DNA from: DASQZK01 sp963732905
GTDB lineage: Bacteria; Bacteroidota; Bacteroidia; Bacteroidales; GCA-2748055
Direction of reading: 5' to 3'
DNA length: 64,000 nt
Assembly: GCA_963732905.1 (NCBI GenBank)
Contig: CAVTBM010000006.1
Coordinates: 434,001-498,000 of the forward strand
The position numbers and the translations under genes were made by a program. Position 1 is the stretch's first letter; each line of letters starts with the position of its first letter. This document shows positions 16,730 through 26,822 of this stretch, in pieces. Below the pieces are notes generated by a model. That model had not been told where the DNA came from, made no database searches, and was given only the letters and a program-made list of their open reading frames with translations.

Positions 16730-17953
16730 ATGAATAAACCAGGCTCTGCCGGAATCCGTTTCTCATTTCCACAATCAGGGATGATGCCTAGGGAGGAAAT
16801 GCTTGAAGTCGGAAAAAAGCAAAAAAAACTTGTCATCGGGATCCCCAGGGAAGATCACAAGCTTGAAAGCCGCGTTCCGCTGACGCCCGAAGCTGTTGAG
16901 ATACTTACCGGAAATGGTCACGAAGTCATTCTCCAAACCAATGCCGGCAAGGCAGCTAATTATTCCGACACCGATTACAGCGAACTCGGTGCACAGATCC
17001 GTGATGAAGCCTCTGATGTTTTCAAAGCCGACATTATTCTTAAAATTGCACCACCTACCCGGAAGGAGACCGGAATGCTGCATTCACAACAGATCCTGAT
17101 TTCCTCGCTGCACCTTAATTCGCAAAGTAAGGAGTTCGTCGAAGCGCTGATCCAGAAAAAAGTAACGGCACTCGCCTTTGAGAAAATCAAGGATGAGAAC
17201 AATACCTACCCGGTCACCCGTTCCATGAGTGCTATTGCAGGCAATACAGCAGTTCTGATCGCTGCTGAGTACCTGAGCAATACTCGTGGCGGAAAGGGCG
17301 TAATGCTGGGAGGACTTACCGGCATCACACCTACTGAAGTGGTGATCCTGGGAGCCGGCACAGCAGCAGAATACGCGGTAAGGGCGGCCATGGGTCTGGG
17401 GGCTTTCGTCAAAGTCTTCGACCAGTCGGTGCACCGGCTCAGGCGACTGCAGAATAATGTAGGCTACCGGCTTCATACATCTGTATTCCATCCGAGAGTC
17501 ATCCAGAAGACACTGCAGTCTGCCGATGTTCTCATCGGAGCAATCTATATGGTTGAGAAAGGACCGCGATTTTATGTCACGGAAGAAATGGTGAGAGGGA
17601 TGAAAAAGGGCTCCGTGATTATCGACATCAGCATCGACCAGGGTGGATGCGTCGAAACATCCGAATGCCGTAACCAGGTTAATCCGGCTTTCATTAAACA
17701 TGATGTCATTCACTTTTGTTTGCCTAATATCCCCTCCCGCGTTGCCAGAACGGCTTCCATTGCCATAAGCAATGTGTTTTTGCCGGTCCTACTTAATATA
17801 GGAAATTCGGGCGGACTGAACCATGCATTGAAAGAGGACCAGGGACTTAGGCATGGAGTGTATATTTATAACGGTATCCTGACAAGCGAATATATAGGGA
17901 ACCTGTTCGACATACCCTCTAAAGATCTCGATCTTTTAATGGCGGCATTTTAA
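16730..17953 (+). CDS. ald: Alanine dehydrogenase
   Basis: NAD-dependent interconversion of L-alanine and pyruvate plus ammonia. 407 residues. Visible features: GIPREDHKLESRVPLTPEAV at the start of the catalytic domain, FEKIKDENNTYPVTRSMSAIAG, and the Rossmann GxGxxxxxA loop in VVILGAGTAAEYAVRAAMGLGAFVKVFD. There is an N-terminal extension of about 30 residues compared with Bacillus Ald (PGSAGIRFSFPQSGMMPREEMLEV), as in other Bacteroidota. It is placed after tsaE but has its own likely promoter. The small lipoprotein gene follows after 12 bases. Confidence 0.94.
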   Translation: MNKPGSAGIRFSFPQSGMMPREEMLEVGKKQKKLVIGIPREDHKLESRVPLTPEAVEILTGNGHEVILQTNAGKAANYSDTDYSELGAQIRDEASDVFKADIILKIAPPTRKETGMLHSQQILISSLHLNSQSKEFVEALIQKKVTALAFEKIKDENNTYPVTRSMSAIAGNTAVLIAAEYLSNTRGGKGVMLGGLTGITPTEVVILGAGTAAEYAVRAAMGLGAFVKVFDQSVHRLRRLQNNVGYRLHTSVFHPRVIQKTLQSADVLIGAIYMVEKGPRFYVTEEMVRGMKKGSVIIDISIDQGGCVETSECRNQVNPAFIKHDVIHFCLPNIPSRVARTASIAISNVFLPVLLNIGNSGGLNHALKEDQGLRHGVYIYNGILTSEYIGNLFDIPSKDLDLLMAAF

Positions 17954-17965
17954 TAAACTAAGAAA

Positions 17966-18511
17966 ATGAAGAGGTTTATCTTTATATTGCTCGTCCTGTT
18001 ACTGGCTTCATGTAATAAGAATACCGTGAAGCCTGTTGTTGATGAGAACACGATTGCCCTCAGCTCTCAGATTTACGGTTCAAACTTATATTATGTATAT
18101 GGCTATTCGTTCGAGCTCGGAAAAGCGGTTAGCAGTTTAGATAATAAACAGGTTGCTGATATAACACCTACCCAGATATTGCACCCTGACGGAAGCGTGT
18201 TGGGAGCCCGGTTGTCTGCCAGTGTAAACAATACCTATGGATTTCATAAAGAAGGTAATTTCGGATCTCTGCAGGAAGCCACCAACTTCTATGATGCCTT
18301 TCACGAAGTAGACGACACCTCCTGGAAAAGCCTGACCGATACCCTCGCCCCTTTCCAGGTTTATGCTTTTAAAACCTACCAGGCCGACTACGTAAAATTT
18401 ATGATCACCGGCGTTAATATCGTTGCCGGCGTTACTTCTCAGGACAGTTACGTGGAAATTGGCCTGAAGTATCTCATCCAGCGGGATGGCACAAACGTCT
18501 TTGGTAAATAA
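17966..18511 (+). CDS. Predicted lipoprotein of unknown function
   Basis: 181 residues. A type II signal peptide is clear: FIFILLVLLLAS then Cys at about residue 16 (LASC). The mature part has no family I recognise. It contains alternating short strands (YGSNLYYVYGYSFELGKAVSS, DYVKFMITGVNIVAG) and a negatively charged middle, and is probably a small beta-rich periplasm-facing protein. It lies 12 bases after ald and is probably cotranscribed with it. Confidence 0.75.
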   Translation: MKRFIFILLVLLLASCNKNTVKPVVDENTIALSSQIYGSNLYYVYGYSFELGKAVSSLDNKQVADITPTQILHPDGSVLGARLSASVNNTYGFHKEGNFGSLQEATNFYDAFHEVDDTSWKSLTDTLAPFQVYAFKTYQADYVKFMITGVNIVAGVTSQDSYVEIGLKYLIQRDGTNVFGK

Positions 18512-18654
18512 AGGTTTTCATCCCGATGACAGCCCTTAAGGAAGCAGCGCCATACCCGGGATATAACAGAAACGGATCCCGGCCGGTAACAACCTTTCTT
18601 TATCCTTATCAAGCGAATAATAAAAATTTATCATGCTCGTGGATTATTAAATTA

Positions 18655-18662
18655 TATTTTTG
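18655..18662 (+). promoter_or_regulatory. -7 box for waaA
   Basis: TATTTTTG, an exact TAnnTTTG match, 18 bases before the ATG at 18681. Confidence 0.6.
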
Positions 18663-18680
18663 TGTCCGAATTGAGTAGTT

Positions 18681-19919
18681 ATGAGAATTATTTACAAAAT
18701 CGGGATCCGGATATATTTCTTTCTTCTGATCCTGGCTGCCCCTTTTAACGTGAAAGCCCGTCGATGGCTCAAAGGTCGTCGCGGAATGTGGAAAAAGATC
18801 AGGAAAAGCATTCCCGCCGATGCAAAAGTCTACTGGTTTCATTGCTCCTCGCTGGGTGAATTTGAACAGGGCCGCCCTGTGATTGAAGAGATCAGAAACA
18901 AAGTTCCCGACTGTTTTATATTGCTGACGTTTTTTTCCCCGTCCGGTTATGAACTCAGAAAAAATTATCCGGGAGCCGACCTGGTCTCATACCTGCCCCT
19001 CGACACCCGTTTTAATGCCTGGCGGTTTATAAATCTCGTCAAACCATCTGCCGTATATTTTATAAAATATGAATTCTGGTATTATTTCCTGCGAACACTG
19101 CATAAGAAAAAAATCCCCGTATTTCTGGTCTCTGCCAAATTCAGGGAAGACCAGGCCTTTTTCAAATGGTACGGTACCTGGTACCGTAAATTTTTAAATT
19201 ACTTTACGCATTTCTTCGTTCAGGATCAGGCCTCTGCCAACCTGCTCGCCTCCATTGGCGTACATAACACAACTGTCTCGGGTGATACACGTTTCGACAG
19301 AGTCCATACCATTTCAGAGAGATCCTTCGATTACCCTAAAATTGAAAAGTTCAGACAGGATAAGAAAATCATTATCGCCGGCAGTACATGGGATAAAGAT
19401 GAAGAAATCCTTGTGGAATTCATTAACCATTCCGATGAGAGTGTCAAGTTTATCCTGGCTCCGCACGAGATCAGCTCAAGGAAGATTTACCGGCTGGTGG
19501 AAATGATCGAGTTTCCGGTTGTACGGTTCACTGAAGAAGAGAAAAGGGGGTTCTCACATGCTAAAGTTTTACTGATCGATACCATCGGCCATCTTTCATC
19601 TGTCTATAAATACGGCAACATCGCCTATGTCGGTGGAGGCTTTGGCCGTGGAATCCATAACATCCTTGAAGCAGCGACCTACGGACTCCCCGTTGTGTTT
19701 GGTCCCAACTACCACAAATTTCTCGAAGCAAAAGAAATGCTTGAAATAGAAGCCGCCTTTCCTGTTTCTGACCTTCCCTCCCTGTCGGATATCTTCTCCA
19801 GACTCCTGAATGACAAAGAATATCTTACTTCCTGTTCCTCTAAAGCAAGAGATTACGTTATTTCAAGAATTGGCTCCACCCGGAAAATCGTTAGCGAATC
19901 TTTAAAATTGATTCCCTGA
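18681..19919 (+). CDS. waaA: 3-deoxy-D-manno-octulosonic acid (Kdo) transferase
   Basis: Adds Kdo to the lipid A precursor at the inner membrane. 412 residues. An N-terminal membrane anchor (IYFFLLILAAPFNV) is followed by the GT30 fold: VYWFHCSSLGEFEQGRPVIEEI with the catalytic Glu, TFFSPSGYEL, SGDTRFDRV, then the donor-binding C-terminal half with AGSTWDKDEEIL, LAPHEISS and GGGFGRGIHNILEAATYGLPVVFGPNYHKFLEAKEM. A single gene with its own promoter. Confidence 0.96.
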   Translation: MRIIYKIGIRIYFFLLILAAPFNVKARRWLKGRRGMWKKIRKSIPADAKVYWFHCSSLGEFEQGRPVIEEIRNKVPDCFILLTFFSPSGYELRKNYPGADLVSYLPLDTRFNAWRFINLVKPSAVYFIKYEFWYYFLRTLHKKKIPVFLVSAKFREDQAFFKWYGTWYRKFLNYFTHFFVQDQASANLLASIGVHNTTVSGDTRFDRVHTISERSFDYPKIEKFRQDKKIIIAGSTWDKDEEILVEFINHSDESVKFILAPHEISSRKIYRLVEMIEFPVVRFTEEEKRGFSHAKVLLIDTIGHLSSVYKYGNIAYVGGGFGRGIHNILEAATYGLPVVFGPNYHKFLEAKEMLEIEAAFPVSDLPSLSDIFSRLLNDKEYLTSCSSKARDYVISRIGSTRKIVSESLKLIP

Positions 19920-20107
19920 GACATGTTGTAAAGTAGCTTTTGCAAATCGATCCTTCTTTCCGCTTATCTGTTTATTAGAGAAAATCTCCAGTACCCCGAA
20001 TTAAAAAGTTAATCTAAAATTAACGATAATTTAGGCTTTATTATGAGCTTACTCATCAACTTTGCCGTCATAAATTTAATCGTAAATCTCCTCTTAATGT
20101 TAATATT

Positions 20108-23100
20108 ATGAAGCTTATAAAAAAACTACTGTTCATCTTATTAGTTGGCTTGATTACAGTAAGCGCCATGGGGCAGGGTATTACCACTTCTGCCATTAAT
20201 GGCCGGGTTACCGACCAGAACGGGAAACCGCTTACAGGGGCAAGCGTAGTCGCCATTCATGAACCTACAGGGAGTCAGTTTGGAACCATCACTGATGATG
20301 CAGGTTATTTCAGGTTGACAAATATGAATGTTGGCGGGCCTTATACCGTCACGATCTCTTTTGTAGGATACAATACCTACAAGGAATCAAACATCTATCT
20401 CACACTTGGCCAGATTTACAGGATCAATGCGAGTCTGAAGCTGAGCTCTACAGAGCTTCAGGAAGTTGTGGTCACCGGGACCAAGGTCAGAAATTACAAG
20501 ATCATCGATGGGAACCGGACCGGAGCAGAAACGGTCATCAACTCCCAGGAAATAAATATGATGCCTAACATTTCAGGGGATCTGAACGATTTCACCCGGT
20601 TTGTTCCCCAGGCAAATGTCGTGGATGACGGATTGTCTATCGCCGGAATGAACAACCGCTACAACTCCGTATTTATAGATGGCACCATTAATAACGATGT
20701 ATTCGGCCTGGCTGCCAACGGTATGAACGGTGGGCAAACCGGTATTCCGGCCATCAGCTATGAAGCCATAGATCAGTTCCAGGTAGTGCTGGCACCCTAT
20801 GATGTCAGGGAAGGCGGTTTCGCCGGCGGCGGCATCAATGCCGTGACCAAAAGCGGTACAAACGAATTCAGGGGACTTGCTTATTATAAATTCAGAAACC
20901 AGAACCTCGCAGGTAAAACACCCGGGGTGACCGATGAAACTTCACGGGAAAAATTACCTGACTTTACGGCCAAAACCTACGGATTCAATCTCGGCGGCCC
21001 GATCATCAAAAACAAACTGTTCTTCTTTATGAACGGAGAGATCCAGCATGACCAGACCCCGCAACCCTTCGCTTTTTCAGATTATGCCGGGAATTCCAAC
21101 GAGGCCATGATCACCCAGATAGCCGATCACCTCAAGGCAATGGGCTACGATCCGGGAGGTTATCTCAGCAATACAATGGAACTGAACGGAAAGAAACTCC
21201 TGACAAGACTGGACTGGAACATCAGCCCGAAACATAAACTCATGATCCGTAACCAGTATACCTATGGCGAATCCATCGGGCCTTATGCCTCCAACAGCAA
21301 AAACATCGAATTCTATAACAGCGGGATCGATTTTCCCTCTACCACCGATGCCTTTGCCATCGAACTTAAAAGCCGCTTCAGTGATGCTATATCCAATAAT
21401 CTGAAAGTAGGCTACACCTATGTCAATGACGACCGCAATGTGATGGGGAAACCCTTCCCGGGCATTACCATCTCAGACGGATCGGGAACCATCCATGCCG
21501 GCGGTGAAATCTATTCCTCAGGGAACAAACTGACACAGAAGATCCTTACATTGACCGACAACCTGCAGCTGTTTAAAGGAAAACATACGTTCACTTTCGG
21601 TACACATAACGAATTTTATAATATTTACAACCTTTTTATGCGCAGAGCCTACGGTGATTATGCCTTTGCCAGTCCTCAATATTTTCTCGAAGATTCGGCT
21701 TATATCTACAAAATCGGATATTCTTTGGTGGATAATGTAAGGGGTGACGGATCCAAAGCTGCAGCAGATTTCAATGCCATGCAACTCGGCGCCTATGTCC
21801 AGGATGAATACCAGGCCACCGAAAACCTGAAATTTACCCTCGGCGTCAGACTCGACGTTCCCATTTTCCGGGATAAGCCGCTTGCCATCCCCGGATTCAA
21901 CGATACCACCCTCACCAAGCTCAGTAATTATTATAACCTCCAGGGCGCCCGCTCAGGCAATATGCCCTCAGCCCAGCTCATGTTTTCACCGAGACTGGGT
22001 GTGAACTGGGATGTGTTCGGAGATTCAAAAACCCAGGTCCGCGGCGGTATCGGAGTCTTTACCTCCCGCGTACCGTTCGTGTGGCCTGCAGGGTCCTATA
22101 CCAACAACGGGCTTACGGTCGGAAGCTATTCTGCACCGGGCGGCTCTGTGACCCATCCGGTGGTTAAGTTTAATCCCGATGTGAATACCCAGTATATTCC
22201 CGGTGGTGCAGCTACCGTTTCCAACGGAAGCCAGATCGACATGTATGCCAACAATTTTAAATACCCACAGATGCTGAGAACGGATGTCGGTATTGACCAG
22301 GTTCTGCCCTTCGGTTTTGTCGGAACAGTTGAATTTATTTATACCAAAACAATCAACAATGTTCTTTGGAGGGATGTCAACCTTCAGCCTGCCTGGGGCC
22401 ATGCCACAGGAACCGGGGACGACCGGCCTTTGTATAAACTGTCAAGCAATACAGGCCAGGGCATCGAACCTTACTACGGACAGATCATGTGGGGAGGTAA
22501 TACCAATAAGGGTAATACCTATACCCTCACAGCTCAGATCAGGAAGAATTTTAACTTCGGCCTCTATACCAGCCTGGCTTATACCTACGGAAGCGCCAGG
22601 TCGGTATTCGACGGTACCAGCTCCCAGAACTCATCACAATGGAATTACCTCGTATCCAGCCCCGTACCCAATAATGATGCCCAACTTGGTATTTCCGACT
22701 TTGATATGGGCTCGCGTATTGTTGGAATGATTTCCTACCAGAAAGAGTATATCCATCATTTGAAAACGAGCCTGAGTATCTTCTATAACGGACAGTCGGG
22801 TCACAGGGTATCCTATATCTACGACGACTATTATGGTGCATTCACCAATGAGGCCTACCAGGGTCCCGAACTGATCTATGTGCCTAAGGACCAGAATGAC
22901 ATCCGACTCGGATATATCGATCCAGGTACCAAAGCCGTTGTTGAATACAACGCCTCGAGCCCCGAATTCCAGGCAATGTACAAAGACCTCAACGATTTTA
23001 TCCAGGGCAATGATTACCTGAAAACCCGACGGGGAAAATATACCCAGAGGAACGGTTCGCGACTTCCCTGGGAAAATATCCTGGATCTCCATTTTGCCCA

Positions 23101-23392
23101 GGATCTTTACGTAGACATGGTTGACAAACGACAGACACTGCAGCTCACGTTCGATGTATTCAACCTCGGGAATCTTATTAATAAGGACTGGGGCAGGCGT
23201 TATTATGCCGATAATAACAATATCTCCCTCATCCATTTTGTGGGTATGGAAGCAGATCCGAATAGCGGGCAGGAAACAATCCCCGTATTCAGTTTCCAGA
23301 AACCTAAAAATGATATTCCTTATTTCATCAATGATTCAGGACTGACCAGTTCAAGATGGCAGGCCCAGATCGGACTGAAGTATTTCTTCTGA
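20108..23392 (+). CDS. Oar-like TonB-dependent outer-membrane receptor with carboxypeptidase-like N-terminal domain
   Basis: 1094 residues. Signal peptide (residues 1-22, ending SAMGQG), a CarboxypepD_reg-like domain about 27-115 (INGRVTDQNGKPLTGASVVAI...SFVGYNTY), the plug about 120-250 (LQEVVVTGTKV, SVFIDGTINNDVFG, GGINAVTKSGTNEF), then a large beta-barrel ending in the outer-membrane signature WQAQIGLKYFF. This is the Oar/OmpA-TonB type used for large ligand uptake or surface display. No SusD partner is adjacent, so the substrate is open. The coding end is followed by a strong terminator, so it is monocistronic. The start is ATG 20108. Confidence 0.9.
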   Translation: MKLIKKLLFILLVGLITVSAMGQGITTSAINGRVTDQNGKPLTGASVVAIHEPTGSQFGTITDDAGYFRLTNMNVGGPYTVTISFVGYNTYKESNIYLTLGQIYRINASLKLSSTELQEVVVTGTKVRNYKIIDGNRTGAETVINSQEINMMPNISGDLNDFTRFVPQANVVDDGLSIAGMNNRYNSVFIDGTINNDVFGLAANGMNGGQTGIPAISYEAIDQFQVVLAPYDVREGGFAGGGINAVTKSGTNEFRGLAYYKFRNQNLAGKTPGVTDETSREKLPDFTAKTYGFNLGGPIIKNKLFFFMNGEIQHDQTPQPFAFSDYAGNSNEAMITQIADHLKAMGYDPGGYLSNTMELNGKKLLTRLDWNISPKHKLMIRNQYTYGESIGPYASNSKNIEFYNSGIDFPSTTDAFAIELKSRFSDAISNNLKVGYTYVNDDRNVMGKPFPGITISDGSGTIHAGGEIYSSGNKLTQKILTLTDNLQLFKGKHTFTFGTHNEFYNIYNLFMRRAYGDYAFASPQYFLEDSAYIYKIGYSLVDNVRGDGSKAAADFNAMQLGAYVQDEYQATENLKFTLGVRLDVPIFRDKPLAIPGFNDTTLTKLSNYYNLQGARSGNMPSAQLMFSPRLGVNWDVFGDSKTQVRGGIGVFTSRVPFVWPAGSYTNNGLTVGSYSAPGGSVTHPVVKFNPDVNTQYIPGGAATVSNGSQIDMYANNFKYPQMLRTDVGIDQVLPFGFVGTVEFIYTKTINNVLWRDVNLQPAWGHATGTGDDRPLYKLSSNTGQGIEPYYGQIMWGGNTNKGNTYTLTAQIRKNFNFGLYTSLAYTYGSARSVFDGTSSQNSSQWNYLVSSPVPNNDAQLGISDFDMGSRIVGMISYQKEYIHHLKTSLSIFYNGQSGHRVSYIYDDYYGAFTNEAYQGPELIYVPKDQNDIRLGYIDPGTKAVVEYNASSPEFQAMYKDLNDFIQGNDYLKTRRGKYTQRNGSRLPWENILDLHFAQDLYVDMVDKRQTLQLTFDVFNLGNLINKDWGRRYYADNNNISLIHFVGMEADPNSGQETIPVFSFQKPKNDIPYFINDSGLTSSRWQAQIGLKYFF

Positions 23393-23420
23393 GATTTTTG
23401 TTTCATTGACTCTTTTTCAG

Positions 23421-23458
23421 AGACTGCCCTGCTGTCAATACAGGGCAGTCTTTTTTTT
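23421..23458 (+). terminator. Intrinsic terminator after the Oar-like receptor
   Basis: Perfect 10-bp stem GACTGCCCTG / CAGGGCAGTC with a nine-base loop, followed by eight T. It lies 29 bases after the stop codon. Confidence 0.93.
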
Positions 23459-23528
23459 GAATACGCCGGCAGAAGGCCGGGGCGGAAAGCTCTGTCAGGA
23501 GAAAATCTAAATCCAGAATCCGGGATCG

Positions 23529-23608
23529 ATGTCGTTTAGATAAGCTCCCTTCGGCTGCGCTCAGGGACCACCTTCGGCTGCGCTCAGGGAGTTTATCTAA
23601 ACGACATT
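23529..23608. repeat. Inverted repeat with an internal duplicated TTCGGCTGCGCTCAGGGA unit
   Basis: About 22-base arms (ATGTCGTTTAGATAAGCTCCCT on the left; the complement appears at 23586-23607 with one mismatch) flank two direct copies of TTCGGCTGCGCTCAGGGA. The flanks also share AATCCGGGATCG in direct orientation. It looks like a small non-coding palindromic element. I see no transposase frame. Confidence 0.75.
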
Positions 23609-24069
23609 GAATCCGGGATCGGCAATCCGGAATCCCAGTGCTTGCATAAGAGTCTGCTAAATCAAGTTTTTTCAGCATTTTTTATGCACAGTTTGCTTTT
23701 ATATTTTGTTGATAAAAACCGATTCATAAAACAGGATTGTCCCTTCATTTCTTCCTAAATTGATTGGCACAGGTTGGTATTACATATGGCCCGTTTTTCA
23801 GGGATTTTGAGGATAATTTTTAATAATAAATACAGTTTTTAAGACCTTTATATCCTGTTTAATATTTTCCTTTAAAAAAATTGTTAATACTAATAGTCTG
23901 AATATCTGTAATATGAAGAGGCGGGTTGAAAAGTATTTCATAATGTTAATAAATGCAAGCAGGTAAATTTTGGTCTTGGTAGGGTGTATATATAAATTGC
24001 AGAACCTGATCACCCCTCAGAAAAAAAACCAAAACACCTGGTTTATAACCCTTAATAAGAACGAAGGAA
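23609..24069. other. AT-rich upstream region of nrdJ
   Basis: 460 bases with no supportable gene. I looked for a cobalamin riboswitch core and for paired NrdR boxes upstream of this B12-dependent reductase and found no convincing example of either. There is no clean TAnnTTTG box close to the start. The ribosome site is probably the GAAGGAAATGG just ahead of ATG 24070. Confidence 0.5.
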
Positions 24070-26694
24070 ATGGAAGAAATGGCTGCCACAAAGAAAACCG
24101 TTTTATCAGTTGACGAAAAAGCATTGAAGGAAGAAGCTCAGAAAAAAAAACGGAGTGAAAATAAGAATATTTTCACGAATGATGAAGCTTATCAGGACGC
24201 ACTTAAATATTTTAAAGGTGATGAACTGGCGGCCAGGGTATGGATCAACAAGTATGCCCTGAAAGATTCATTTGGGAACCTGTATGAAAAAAATCCCGAC
24301 ATGATGCATCACCGCATCGCCTCGGAGATCGCCCGCATTGAAAAGGTCTATCCCAATCCCATGTCGGAGGATGAAGTATACCAGCTCCTCAAAAACTTCA
24401 GGTATATTGTCCCCCAGGGTTCACCCATGACCGGTATAGGCAATCATTTCCAGATCGCCTCTCTGTCTAACTGCTTTGTCATAGGTCATGGCGGTCCGTC
24501 CGATTCGTACGGCGGCATTATGAAAATAGACCAGGAGCAGGTTCAGCTGATGAAACGCAGGGGTGGTGTAGGTCATGATCTGTCCCACATACGTCCCACA
24601 GGAAGCCCTGTTCTGAACAGTGCCCTCACCTCGACTGGGGTGGTTCCCTTTATGGAAAGGTACTCAAATTCCACCCGTGAAGTAGCGCAGGACGGAAGAA
24701 GAGGAGCACTGATGCTCAGCATTTCGATTAAACATCCGGATGCAGAGAGGTTCATCGATGCCAAGCTGGAATCAGGAAAAGTTACCGGAGCCAATGTCTC
24801 CGTCCGTATCGACGATGAATTTATGGATGCAGTAACGGAAAACAAGCCATACGTTCAGCAGTACCCCATCCATTCCGAAAACCCGGCCTATATCCAGGAA
24901 ATCGATGCCGGGAAGCTGTGGAAAAAAATTGTTCACAATGCCTGGAAATCTGCAGAACCCGGCATTTTATTCTGGGATACGATCGAACGTGAATCCGTAG
25001 CCGATTGCTATGCCGATCTCGGATATAAAACCGTTTCAACCAACCCATGTGGCGAGATACCGCTCTGTCCGTACGATAGTTGCCGGCTTCTCGCCATTAA
25101 CCTTTACAGCTACGTTGAGGAAGCCTTCACAGATAACGCCAGATTCGACTTCAGTCTCTTTAAGGAGCATGTAAGAAAGGCCCAGCGAATCATGGATGAT
25201 ATCATCGACCTCGAGATCGAAAAGATCGATGCCATTATCAAAAAAATCGATAATGATCCGGAAGACGAGGAACTGAAAGCAGTTGAACGCCGCCTATGGG
25301 ATAAGATCAGGATTAAGGCTACCCAGGGGAGAAGAACCGGCGTTGGCATTACTGCCGAAGGCGACATGCTCGCAGCACTCGGACTTCGTTACGGAAGCGA
25401 CAATGCCATCGATTTCTCCACCGAAATTCATAAAACCATAGCCCTCGAGGCCTACCGGTCCTCCACTATCATGGCTGCCGAGCGCGGAGCTTTTTCTATA
25501 TTCGATGCCCAACGCGAGAAAAACAATCCTTTTATCCTCCGGCTGAAAAATGAGGATGAAAATCTTTATAACGACATGATGACCCATGGCCGGCGTAATA
25601 TCTCCCTGTTAACAATCGCTCCAACCGGTACAACCAGTCTGATGACCCAGACCACCTCCGGAATTGAACCCGTCTTCCTTCCTGTATATAAAAGACGCAG
25701 AAAGGTCAATCCGAACGATAAGGATGCCAATATCACTATGATCGACGAGGTAGGCGACAGCTGGGAAGAATACAATGTGTTTCACCATAAATTCATCACA
25801 TGGCTTGAAATAAAAGGATATGATGTTGATGAAGTGATGGATTATGACGACGACGAAATCAAAGCTGTGATTGAAAAATCACCCTATTTCAAGGCTACTT
25901 CAAACGATGTGGACTGGGTGGCCAAAGTGAAAATGCAGGGCCAGATCCAGAAATGGGTTGACCATTCCATCAGTGTGACTATAAATCTGCCTTCGGATGC
26001 AAAGGAAGACCTCGTGGGTGATCTGTACGTCAAAGCCTGGCAGAACGGCTGTAAAGGCGTTACCGTTTATCGCGACGGCTCACGGACTGGTGTACTGGTG
26101 AGCAACGACGATAAAAAGAACAAAACCAAGACCACCATTGAAGATCGCCAGCGGCCTGAAAGGCCAAGGGTCCTCGATGCCGAGATCCTGAGGTTCATGC
26201 ATAATAATGAGAAATGGATCGCTTTCATCGGTTTGCTAAATAACCGGCCCTATGAAATCTTTACCGGCCATCAGGATGATGAGATTTTCCCTATCCCGAA
26301 AACGATCACCAAAGGGAAAATCATTAAAAATAAGGATGAGGGAGGTGTCACAAGATACGACTTCCAGTACACCGACAAGTTTGGGTATAAAAACACCCTC
26401 GGCGGACTGTCTCATCAGTTTAACAAGGAATACTGGAACTATGCCAAACTGATCTCCGGTGTGTTGCGCTACGGAATGCCAATTGCCGATGTGCTCGATC
26501 TGGTGAACTCGCTCCGCCTCGACAGCGATACCATTAATACATGGACTGCCGGTGTTTCCAGGGCGCTGAAGAAATATGTGCCCAACAAGACGAAAGTCAA
26601 AGGCCAGACCTGTTCGGAATGTGGTTCTGAAGATCTGGTGTATGAGGAGGGCTGCCTGAAATGTAATTCCTGCGGTAATTCCAAGTGTGGATGA
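24070..26694 (+). CDS. nrdJ: Adenosylcobalamin-dependent ribonucleoside-diphosphate reductase (class II)
   Basis: Makes deoxyribonucleotides with a B12-generated radical, needing neither oxygen nor a glycyl radical. 874 residues. Visible features: substrate-site Cys in SLSNCFVIG (about residue 136), the phosphate-binding NPCGEIPLCPYDSCRLLAINL with the second active-site Cys, the barrel segment GRRGALMLSISIKHPDAERFI, APTGTTSLMTQTTSGIEPVF, and a C-terminal extension ending in a Cys-rich zinc-ribbon-like tail (CSECG, CLKCNSCG). A Lys/Glu-rich N-terminal leader precedes the core. It is single, with a terminator about 40 bases downstream. Confidence 0.96.
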   Translation: MEEMAATKKTVLSVDEKALKEEAQKKKRSENKNIFTNDEAYQDALKYFKGDELAARVWINKYALKDSFGNLYEKNPDMMHHRIASEIARIEKVYPNPMSEDEVYQLLKNFRYIVPQGSPMTGIGNHFQIASLSNCFVIGHGGPSDSYGGIMKIDQEQVQLMKRRGGVGHDLSHIRPTGSPVLNSALTSTGVVPFMERYSNSTREVAQDGRRGALMLSISIKHPDAERFIDAKLESGKVTGANVSVRIDDEFMDAVTENKPYVQQYPIHSENPAYIQEIDAGKLWKKIVHNAWKSAEPGILFWDTIERESVADCYADLGYKTVSTNPCGEIPLCPYDSCRLLAINLYSYVEEAFTDNARFDFSLFKEHVRKAQRIMDDIIDLEIEKIDAIIKKIDNDPEDEELKAVERRLWDKIRIKATQGRRTGVGITAEGDMLAALGLRYGSDNAIDFSTEIHKTIALEAYRSSTIMAAERGAFSIFDAQREKNNPFILRLKNEDENLYNDMMTHGRRNISLLTIAPTGTTSLMTQTTSGIEPVFLPVYKRRRKVNPNDKDANITMIDEVGDSWEEYNVFHHKFITWLEIKGYDVDEVMDYDDDEIKAVIEKSPYFKATSNDVDWVAKVKMQGQIQKWVDHSISVTINLPSDAKEDLVGDLYVKAWQNGCKGVTVYRDGSRTGVLVSNDDKKNKTKTTIEDRQRPERPRVLDAEILRFMHNNEKWIAFIGLLNNRPYEIFTGHQDDEIFPIPKTITKGKIIKNKDEGGVTRYDFQYTDKFGYKNTLGGLSHQFNKEYWNYAKLISGVLRYGMPIADVLDLVNSLRLDSDTINTWTAGVSRALKKYVPNKTKVKGQTCSECGSEDLVYEEGCLKCNSCGNSKCG

Positions 26695-26730
26695 TGCCGC
26701 CTTTGCATAAGTATTTCAATAAACCAAAGA

Positions 26731-26766
26731 TCCCCGCTGCCGCTGCCAGGCAGTGGGGTTTTTTTG
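26731..26766 (+). terminator. Intrinsic terminator after nrdJ
   Basis: CCCCGCTGCC pairs with GGCAGTGGGG (one G:T pair), followed by a run of seven T. Confidence 0.88.
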
Positions 26767-26822
26767 TGGAATTTTTCAATCCGTGTAAACGTCCCGGAAC
26801 AGAACATTTACGGACAGATCCT

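Noticed and set aside
23459..24069. Cobalamin riboswitch or NrdR boxes before nrdJ
   Set aside because: I could not find the conserved B12-box core or paired NrdR palindromes by eye.
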